Shown: positions 55,332 to 64,000 of the stretch, in pieces
How positions within the stretch are numbered: position 1 is the stretch's first letter
Layout: every line of letters starts with the position of its first letter
Source: Synaphobranchus kaupii
Lineage: Eukaryota; Chordata; Actinopteri; Anguilliformes; Synaphobranchidae
DNA: 64,000 nt
Reading direction: 5' to 3'
Assembly: GCA_029718625.1 (NCBI GenBank)
Contig: CM056377.1
Location: 32,468,653 to 32,532,652, forward strand
Position numbers and translations under genes: made by a program
The notes under the pieces: model-generated
Database searches by the model: none
What the model saw: the letters and a program-made list of their open reading frames with translations, nothing else
Told to the model about the DNA's origin: nothing

Positions 55332-58054
55332 CTGGGTAAACAAGAGGATAGTGCAGTGGTTATAAACAACTGAGATATGTTGTTATGTGATTCAAATTAG
55401 CAATAGTCACTGAGTCAAATTCACCATGGCAAAATGAAATAACATTGCCTCCACAAATATATTTATATTAGTGAAAAGCTCTCAAATCAAGTAAATACTT
55501 TTTTTATAAGCCTTTAAATGAGTAGTTGACTTCAATAACTTGATAACATTCCCTTAAAAGCACAGCTTCTCACACTGCACCAGTTTCCTGAATGTCAGCA
55601 TTTTTTCAACACTCGGTTGACGTCATTGTGAAATTGAAAGTACCTAAAAACCAATTTAGACCAATTTCACTGTAAGTTGGGAGTGTTTATCTCTGTAGTG
55701 AAGGTGTGAAAAGCAATAGATAAAAGTGATTTTTAAAAAACCAAAATTTTACATCCTGCGCCATTATGGTGGACATAGAATTTCTACAGTTTAGGTCATT
55801 TCTATTTTTTCTGATGTCCTGTGCATTTTCAAGCAAACCAAATTTGTCATTCAATGTCATGCTACAAGGATCTGAGCACATGACAACCTATGGAGAAGAA
55901 AGAATAGCGAAACAAACATCCGTTATGCATATATTAAATAGCTCAGTACTTGCACATCAAAGAAGTAGGCACACACCAAAAACACTGATCATGTTTTCAT
56001 TTGATGTAACATAATATTCAGCTCAGCAATGCATGGGTTTAGTTTGCTCAAGCTGTTCAGGTGCCGCTCAACTGCTTGAGAGGAAGATGCAGAGTGTACA
56101 TTCTATAATGTAAGCGCACAAAGTCTTTGCAGAGAGATACATTTGCCAAAATGAAAATACAAATATCAGTTCATAGCTCTAAAGTCTAACACACGGGATG
56201 CTATCATTTAGGATCAAATTCATGTTCAAATGCCAGGGTCTGAAATCTAATGCATTTCAATAGCATGCAATGGGTTTGATGATGAATTTAGTATAATCTT
56301 CAAGTGAAAGTAGGTGAAAATGTACTGTTTCTTCTTAAGTTTTGATCTAAATTAAATGCAGTGTTAGTTTTTTCTCTTTACAAAGAGGTATGGAAAGCCT
56401 CTGAAAACACCAATGTGACTGAAAAATTAAAGTTAATGAAAAAAATGTATTTAATTAATCCAGTCCAAAATGTTGGTAAACACAGTGTCAGTTTCAATAA
56501 CAGCGCCTGCGTAGCTTTAGTTCTAATGTGTATGGAGGTCATTTCTGCTTGATATTTTTACCATACAGATAAAATGACCCTGAAATGCTAACATAGTCAT
56601 GTCAAGCTAAACGAGGTATTACTGGGTGTGCTCCATCTGGTCTATTCAGTGTTGTGACAGTTGATTTGACACCTTACTTTAACAGTGTGCTACTGTAGCT
56701 TTCCTCCATTGAAACGTTACAGCTAGATTTACACCGCAATATCAATAGACAAACTTTTCTTTCTAAATTGTGGTTTGTACTTTATCTAAAGCCAGCTTGC
56801 TAGCTATAAATAACAGTTACAGATATCAATGGTAGTCAATGGTACATGGTAGTTTATGTAGAGTACAAATTACACATTAATTATACATTAATTGCCATTG
56901 AATATTGTTGACATACGTTACATTATGTGTATTATTGGAGTTTGAAAATGGGAAAATGTAAATAAAATTAATTTTAATGTGCACCTTTGTAAGATGTCAT
57001 TACGTCATTATCAAATGTCCCTTTTGCCACTTTTGTAAGTGAAAGGGTTACACTGCTAAGTAGCCAACACATTAACACGCAATTTCAATTTCATATGATT
57101 CCCATGCCTGCAAAATGTATTTGCAACACTGCTGAAAAGTCCAGAATAGATTAATATTCCAAAATTGAAAAAAAAACTTTTATCATCTAACACTAACAGC
57201 ACTTTGTTTTGGCCTTGTAAGTCATTCAACATATCTGGCAAAATGACATACAGTACGTACATTTTCAATGGAGTTAGACTTGAGCATTAATGCTACCCAT
57301 ATGGCCCTTTAATGGCAACCGTAAAATTCAATATTAGCATTTGTTTCTATTATAATAAACCACTCAAACATCAAAAATGTATTTTGTTTTTCACGCCAGA
57401 TGTGATTGTTTTTTTAAAGGTGTTAACTATAACTCAAATTTTCTACATTTCACATGTATTTTGAGCTTTCGGCATTTCAGATAAAGAATTGTACAAGCCA
57501 AGAAAATATTGTTAGTCAGGTACAGCCAAAAGAAATTTCCAGAATAAAATGTATTGCCAGAATAAAATGTAAACATTTGCAGTAATTACATTGATTTATC
57601 TGGGCATGCCTACTAAAGTGTAGCATCCCCTTGCAGTACATCTCCTGTGAATGTTATTATTGCTGTAGTCAATTTGAACCCACCCATACCTTATGGGTAA
57701 AGTACTGTATGTGTTTATGAGTGAGTTAATCACTGTCAGTCCCAATTTATACTGGACATAATATACAAAACCACATTGTTTGACTAGGTTTTGAATTTGG
57801 CGAGAAGGTTGGAAAAAAAAAAACATACCCATAACATGACATGCAAATTTACATAAAATTGTTTGTGAAAACCATTCATTTTTCTCATTCACTGCTGTTG
57901 TATATACAGTTGACCGGCTGCCAAACCCAGGTTTTTCAGAGGGAATTTACATATTTTTAATGTCAGGGATACTTTGGCAGACACAACAGAGAGCTACTAT
58001 AAATCATAGCTCTGAAAGAAGCCCCTGCAGACTAATATCAGCTATGCAACAATC
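55332..58054. other. NRTN intron/upstream DNA
   Basis: On the minus strand the intron enters the exon at 55331. I searched for a hydrophobic signal-peptide exon ending in phase 1 and found no convincing candidate. No other gene recognised. Confidence 0.5.
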
Positions 58055-58462
58055 TAGAGGTCTGCGCAGGTCCGCCCGCTCCCGCACAAAACTGGACTCA
58101 TTTGTCCTGTTCCCACCCGCAACATAAACGCTTTGTCCCTCTCCCGCCCGCAGAGTAGCGCAGAGGCTATTGACATCCAAAATATGCCATAAACGTGACA
58201 ACATTTAGGAGGAAAAACTGGAATAATAATAATAATAATAATAATAATGAAAGAGAGCTGAAGCAACCACACTAATAAAAATAACAGCCCTTATTTGGGA
58301 TCTTAATCGACCCCTCAGTCTCTTGCGGGATTTCTCTCCTCGTCTTTTTATCCCGCGCCCGCGCGCACTGGCAGGCTGACCGTCCACTCCCGCCCGCAAC
58401 ACTCATGGTTTGTCCCGCGCCGCACGCTAAAGTGCTGGGTCCCGCGCGAATACAGGCCTCTA
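58055..58462. mobile_element. GC-rich hAT-like MITE
   Basis: The ends TAGAGGTCTG and CAGGCCTCTA are inverse, and an exact 8-bp duplication CAACAATC flanks them (58047-58054 and 58463-58470), as in the hAT superfamily. The 408-bp body is CCCGC-rich at both sides with an (AAT)n tract at about 58222-58248. It encodes nothing. It stands out from the AT-rich surroundings. Confidence 0.88.
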
Positions 58463-58470
58463 CAACAATC

Positions 58471-59302
58471 ATCTAATAAAACGTATTTATTTGTGTGCGG
58501 TTCACCCTATTGCCTTGCAGTAGCATAGTAGATTATGTGATTAGAGAGTGGCTGATTTTACACTTGACCTGACCTGAAAAATCTCAACTGGATGATCTGA
58601 ACAATTGTCTTAGTTAACCTAGCCAGGCTGTAACCAGCAAAAATACACTGAATATTGGAAATTCCCATAAGGCAATGCAATGACATTTCTTATTTGACAT
58701 CTGGATGTCAGAGATTACATTTTCTTACTGGATTGAACGGAGAGGGCAGAATGAGTGATCTACAATCATGAGAGACAGGTGGCCCCAGGACCACATGGCC
58801 TGTGAATTTTATCCTCATCATCTGGTGACCTGCTTAGACTGAAGAACAGCTGATCCCCTGTTCTGTACACCACAAAGCTTAGCAATGGGTATCACATAAG
58901 TATACATATGAATACATAACAGTATAGTAAAATACAAATTTACTTGCTGCAATAATATACATAGATCTACAGTATATAGACCTTGTCAGGGTTATGACCT
59001 GTGAATAGACTCGAAACAACATGCAAGAATCCTTAGTTAAAGTAATATAACCCTGACCACAGGAAACCCAGGCAAGTTACACCTGTAGGAATAAGCAGTT
59101 GCGTTAAAAGCAGGAATTAATATTGGAACATAATTCATAATTTAGCTAATGATGCTAAGGAGTGAGTCCTTCTTTGTAGAACACTACTCCCTCCCTGAAA
59201 ACAAAACTTGCAGTTGCAGTCCTCAGCAACAAGTTTGCCTTCCTCCCAAAACATCATGATTTTCACCTGCCACTTATTCATGGAAAACACAAGATTCTTG
59301 CC
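58471..59302. other. Intergenic DNA, nothing recognised
   Basis: AT-rich, no repeat ends and no open frame of note before the minisatellite. Confidence 0.6.
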
Positions 59303-60450
59303 ACCTGCTCCTCTGGGATACTGCCCCTGTACCCTCCTGCTCCTCTGGGATACTGCCCCTGTACCCTCCTGCTCCTCTGGGATACTGCCCCTGTACCCTC
59401 CTGCTCCTCTGGGATACTGCCCCTGTACCCTCCTGCTCCTCTGGGATACTGCCCCTGTACCCTCCTGCTCCTCTGGGATACTGCCCCTGTACCCTCCTGC
59501 TCCTCTGGGATACTGCCCCTGTACCCTCCTGCTCCTCTGGGATACTGCCCCTGTACCCTCCTGCTCCTCACTGCCCCTGTACCCTCCTGCTCCTCTGGGA
59601 TACTGCCCCTGTACCCTCCTGCTCCTCTGGGATACTGCCCCTGTACCCTCCTGCTCCTCTGGGATACTGCGCCTGTACCCTCCTGCTCCACTGGGATACT
59701 GCCCCTGTACCCTCCTGCTCCTCTGGGATACTGCCCCTGTACCCTCCTGCTCCTCTGGGATACTGCCCCTGTACCCTCCTGCTCCTCTGGGATACTGCCC
59801 CTGTACCCTCCTGCTCCTCTGGGATACTGCCCCTGTACCCTCCTGCTCCTCTGGGATACTGCCCCTGTACCCTCCTGCTCCTCTGGGATACTGCCCCTGT
59901 ACCCTCCTGCTCCTCTGGGATACTGCCCCTGTACCCACCTGCTCCTCTGGGTTACTGCCCCTGTACCCTCCTGCTCCTCTGGGATACTGCCCCTGTACCC
60001 TCCTGCTCCTCTGGGATACTGCGCCTGTACCCTCCTGCTCCACTGGGATACTGCGCCTGTACCCTCCTGCTCCACTGGGATACTGCGCCTGTACCCTCCT
60101 GCTCCACTGGGATACTGCCCCTGTACCCTCCTGCTCCTCTGGGATACTGCCTCTGTACCCTCCTGCTCCTCTGGGATACTGCCCCTGTACCCTCCTGCTC
60201 CTCTGGGATACTGCCCCTGTACCCTCCTGCTCCTCTGGGATACTGCCCCTGTACCCTCCTGCTCCCCTGGGATACTGCCCCTGTACCCATCTGCTCCTCT
60301 GGGATACTGCCCCTGTACCCTCCTGCTCCTCACTGCCCCTGTACCCTCCTGCTCCTCTGGGATACTGCCCCTGTACCCTCCTGCTCCTCTGGGATACTGC
60401 CCCTGTACCCTCCTGCTCCTCTGGGATACTGCCCCTGTACCCTCCTGGTC
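59303..60450. repeat. 32-bp minisatellite, about 36 units
   Basis: The unit includes CTGCTCCTCTGGGATACTGC and CCCTGTACCCTC and repeats every 32 bp. Two units lack six bases (TGGGAT), near 59568 and 60330. Variants with GCGCCTG and CTCCACTGGG cluster at 59668-59700 and 60020-60110, a sign of local unit duplication. The unit has no stop codon in several frames on either strand, so it generates frames of about 400 codons; these are by-products. Confidence 0.97.
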
Positions 60451-60560
60451 TCCATGCATAAAACATCAGCCCTTCTCTGCTCAGAAAGTAGTCTCCCACA
60501 TCTACTTGAAGGCCATCTTCTCATCTCCCTTAAAGCAAAATTTAACTTTGGTAGAACTTT

Positions 60561-61202
60561 GGGTTGTGTAGTTACCTGGCCATGAGTCCAAACTATGCTC
60601 CCCTGGGGTGATAATCCAGAATAGGGTATTTGTTGCTCTCCATTCACTTCTATAGTGCAGCTGAAACGGTCTCAAAATGACACTTCTAGCACGTATACGA
60701 ACGCAAACAAAGCCTATTCTGTCAATACAAACAATAACCAGTCCTCTTACGTATTTTTTTGAGAAAATGAAATGGCCCTTTCCTTGCTTTTTCGTATTTT
60801 ATTTGGAATGTAGATCCGGTAGGCATGTTCTTGCGCCAGAAACCACTCATTGGTCCAAATTTCCACAGAAGCAAGCGTTCCTGGCAGTAAACAAACCGAC
60901 CTGCCGACATTTTGCTAGTCTTTTCTGGTACCTTGCTAACAACATAGAAAATAGTACTTTTATAAATAATTTTACATGAAAAAAAATACGTAAGAGGACT
61001 GGTTATTGTTTGTATTGACAGGATCCGCTTCGTTCGCGTGCTAAAAGTGTCATGAGACCATTTTAGCTGCGCTATCTTGAATGGAGAACGACAAATAACA
61101 TTACCCTATTCTGGATTATCACCCTAGAGGAGCACAGAGTAACTAATGAACATATTTCGCCACCATTTGGACTCATATCATGGCCAGGTAACTACACAAC
61201 CC
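60561..61202. mobile_element. Foldback DNA element with arms of about 200 bp
   Basis: The outer ends GGGTTGTGTAGTTACCTGGC are inverse copies. Inverse similarity runs inwards through CCAGTCCTCTTACGTATTTT (60739 region) and its complement near 60985. The central part is about 230 bp. No transposase and no certain target duplication were found. Confidence 0.75.
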
Positions 61203-61495
61203 TGCTTTACCAAGCTCTGAACCATTTTGTTCCTTTTTACTTAGTTTGTCATCACTTCATACAGGCAGGTTTTTACCCCAAACTCCTTGACCACTGGTCA
61301 TATATGTGTCTTCTGCATGCAGCCAGAGCTTGATCATTCAGTACTCTCTCACTTTGTCACCTTCAGAAAGTTAATGTCTAGCATTAGCAAGTAACATATG
61401 CCATAACATTATATATTAGGTCAATCAGGCTTGACATGTAAACTACTGCCACATTATAGTTGTGCTGATGACCAACAACTAACAGATTATCATTA

Positions 61496-62369
61496 GATGT
61501 GGTTGTGAAGCCACACCTTTTGTTATTCACCATACTTATTATTATTCCGCAGATTTTTGAGAACCTATCTCCTCCTACACCATTCACACCATCGACACCA
61601 TTTATACCTCATATTATACCTTCAGATACTCTCCAGGTTGCTATTACTTTGACCTTTATACCATATACACATTTTCAGATAATTGACCTTTTATCTCCAA
61701 AAAAATGAATGGGAGTCAATGGACACATTTTGAAAACCGATGCAATAGAATGTGGTGCTGTAACATATTACACTGCTTATGACATCACAATGCCTTCCTC
61801 TACAACACATACATGACCCAACAATACTATCCCAGATGATTTGACATTACCTTTTTGTGCATTCATTACAATGGGCCTATTTCACGTCACGCTGTCGTAG
61901 AACGGAAGTAAACAAAAACAGTGTATCGCCTCTTCTGGTTTAATTTTTCCACATTGGAAACTATAGCATTAGAGACGATGGTGTTGTTAGCTCAGTACAA
62001 ACATTAGATTTACGTTCAGTAACATTAAGCAGAAATGTTTGTTAAACAGACAAGTTAGCTAGTTGACAATAGCTGCTGACATTAGAAAGCGAAGCAAAGT
62101 ACAAGCGACCTATGATAAAGTTTAACTTCATGTGGGTGGATTGAACAACGCTTGAAAAGAGAGGACAGAGCTAAGTGCTGCGCTGAAAGATATCTAGCTA
62201 GACATAGGCCTACACGACGATACATGATGTTAGCTACAAGCTTACATTTGACTAAGTTGACTAAGTTATGTTCAATGAATGAGCATATATTTCTGGGAAA
62301 CACTTTGTTAATAGTATATTAGCACACTTGTGCTACACTTTTTATATGAAAAGTCATATATAAATGTTA

Positions 62370-62409
<40 letters not shown>

Positions 62410-62983
62410 CTTAGCTAAATTAATTTACATTGATTAACGTTACAGTTACTTGCCTTGGTAGTCGAAGATTAACTGCTCATGAAAGGGCTTGTCTCCCTTC
62501 TTTACTTTTGACCCCTTGGTTTTACTGAATGTCCGTTAGCCGGTGAACATCATTCATGTCCATTTTTGGTAATTTTTTTAAGGAAGACGTGAACTCCATT
62601 AGCTAACTTAAGAAAATACAGTTCTGTGGTTGTCAGTTGTGTGATCTTAGCTACCCTTGATACAAACAGAAGTTGTCATACACTGCTTTGCTGGACCAGA
62701 AGCTGTTACCATAACGATGTGAAATAGGCCCATCATTACTTCTTTGTCTCACTTCCAGGTTCTTTAGACTACTTACCACAAAATACATCACCATATTTTA
62801 ACACTTTCACCTTCTTTAGATCCCTTTATACTACATTACCACTTCATACCATTTACACCTTTTATTTACCACCTCACACTATACCATATGATATTAGCAT
62901 CTTTCTATACCATTTCCAGCAATTGATACCACTGCGAAGCAACCACACCTACAGTACAATTTCTTTAGGAATAGTTCATCTAG
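61496..62983 (+). mobile_element. Helentron-like element, family C
   Basis: The left end GATGTGGTTGTGAAGCCACA forms a short hairpin. Near the right end GCGAAGCAACCACACC is the inverted copy of its first arm, followed by a weak hairpin (TTTCTTTAGGAA) and CATCTAG then TT, the same end as family A. The interior is non-coding and holds another inserted element at 61870-62732. Classification rests on the shared layout only. Confidence 0.55.
61870..62732. mobile_element. Non-autonomous DNA transposon nested in family C element
   Basis: Ends AATGGGCCTATTTCAC and GTGAAATAGGCCCA are inverse. A 7-bp direct repeat TCATTAC flanks the element (61863-61869 and 62733-62739). The 863-bp body has a (TTA)n tract at about 62368-62410 and no gene. 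The superfamily is not clear from a 7-bp duplication. Confidence 0.75.
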
Positions 62984-63006
62984 TTTTTTACTGGTGTTAC
63001 ACTTTG

Positions 63007-63290
63007 CACTGTAAAAAAATGTTTGCGAATTTTACCGTGAAGGTCTGTAAAATAGTGAAGGTATAAAATTGTACACAATATATGTACACAAATAATGGTA
63101 GGCTATTATTTACGGTGAAGCACCATGATATAATTAGATATACAGCCTGCTGTATACATGATTAACGAATTGTTACTGTTATTTATACACTAAATATAAA
63201 TTGTAAATTTTATCGTAAAATACTGGCTACTGGGTTGCCAGAACGTCCATCCGCCCATCCATCCATCCACAAAATTCATTTTTTACAGTG
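63007..63290. mobile_element. Short CACTG-ended MITE
   Basis: Ends CACTGTAAAAAAATG and CATTTTTTACAGTG are inverse over 14 bp. The 284-bp body is AT-rich with a (CCAT)n run near the right end. The CACTG start hints at a CACTA/EnSpm-type element, but no target duplication is clear. Confidence 0.65.
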
Positions 63291-64000
63291 TACGGCAAAG
63301 TTGCCAGTTTTGACATACATTTTTTTTTTAACAATGTGGTATTTGTGTTTGACATATGGCTCTGTATATTGTACCTCCTTATTTTCTATTAAGTACTGCT
63401 ATTTATAATGTTCTTTAAGACAACTAGGTACCTGCTAAATAATAACCTAGAGGTTGCAGACAACCACAAGATTTCTGTTTTTGTTTTTTTGAGACAGAAA
63501 CATGTAACAATAATCGCAGATTTGATTAAAACATATTATGAATATTCACTATGCTGCACAACACTTTGAGACATTGCAAAGAACATTTTCCAAATATGAA
63601 TACCAGCATGTTTCTAGACACATGCATTATGGTCATTAACGAAAATGGTTGGACGCCAAATTACCTATTATTATATTTCCTATTTCTTGTGTTTCTGTCA
63701 AGCGTCATTGTGTCAGTGTCCCTGTAAACAGCACGATACAAATAAAAGTGAATTGAATCAAATGGAAATCATTCACTCATTAAAAAATATTAATATGTGC
63801 AACACAGGCTGCCTTTTGGCTTGAAGCCTTTGTGAGAATGATAACACTGTGAGTATTTAAAGAAAAATAAGCCCAGTTAAATATTTAACCTTCCAAATAA
63901 GTGTAATATTTTAGCTGGTTTCTACTTGACTAGCAACTAAAAAATTCAAATGCAATTTACTGGAAATTTGGATGCTTTTTTGTACAAAAGGGGGTGCACA
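63291..64000. other. Intergenic DNA, nothing recognised
   Basis: No gene. A block near 63735 (GATACAAATAAAAGTGAATTG) resembles the 3' tail of a fish LINE, but it is too short to assign. Confidence 0.5.

Noticed and set aside
59303..60450. Possible CRISPR-like array of regularly spaced repeats
   Set aside because: Units are contiguous 32-bp tandem copies without unique spacers, in a vertebrate genome.
59135..60499. Open frames of 393-454 codons on both strands
   Set aside because: They are generated by the 32-bp minisatellite, whose unit lacks stop codons. The repeating peptide (Tyr-Arg-Gly-Ser-Ile-Pro type) has no gene context and appears in several frames at once.

Overview
The window is nuclear DNA from a ray-finned (most likely teleost) fish. 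Evidence: vertebrate-style split genes with GT-AG introns, (CA)n, (TA)n and (TTA)n microsatellites, and a fish-typical transposon set (Sleeping Beauty-type Tc1, other Tc1-like elements, L2 LINE, a tRNA-headed SINE, a chromodomain-bearing Ty3/gypsy element, Kolobok-like, hAT-like and Helentron-like elements). The species cannot be named from the sequence. Only two host genes are recognised.

Left edge (1-7467, + strand): the last eleven coding exons of RANBP3, the Ran-binding cofactor of CRM1/XPO1 nuclear export. They carry two FVFGQN-type motifs and a C-terminal Ran-binding domain. The N-terminal exons lie outside the window. Introns hold a minisatellite, a SINE and a small inverted-repeat element.

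Right part (54901-55331, - strand): the last coding exon of NRTN (neurturin), with a furin-type site and all seven cysteines of the GDNF-family cystine knot. Its signal-peptide exon was not found. RANBP3 and NRTN converge, with about 47 kb between them. As far as I recall, the human genes on chromosome 19p13.3 also lie near each other and converge, which supports RANBP3/NRTN over RANBP3L/GDNF.

Between and beyond them there is no other convincing host gene, but there is a dense layered set of mobile DNA. At 13722-15248 lies a dead Sleeping Beauty-type element. The block 26482-41219 is a nest: an old repeat fragment, then a Helentron-like element (26667-32390) that itself received an intact Tc1-like transposon (28241-29771) and a TTAA-flanked Kolobok-like element (30157-32024). 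That Kolobok-like element carries a THAP-domain exon on one strand and an ORF resembling the P2X7 C-terminal cysteine-rich domain on the other. Next come a deleted Tc1 derivative (32640-33166) and an L2 LINE fragment split by a 7.2-kb Ty3/gypsy chromovirus (33778-41014) with near-identical LTRs and a 5-bp target duplication. A second, shorter Helentron-like copy (45903-46924), a solo LTR (48329-49050), a GC-rich hAT-like MITE (58055-58462), a 32-bp minisatellite (59303-60450), a long-armed foldback element (60561-61202) and a third Helentron-like family (61496-62983, with a nested element) follow.

The most unusual items are the Kolobok-like element with its two antiparallel ORFs; three sequence-unrelated element families sharing a 5' hairpin plus 3' inverted-copy plan; the intact Tc1-like transposon; and a perfect 45-bp-arm palindrome at 20745-20846. 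All calls rest on reading the sequence and on recalled family knowledge; no searches were run.
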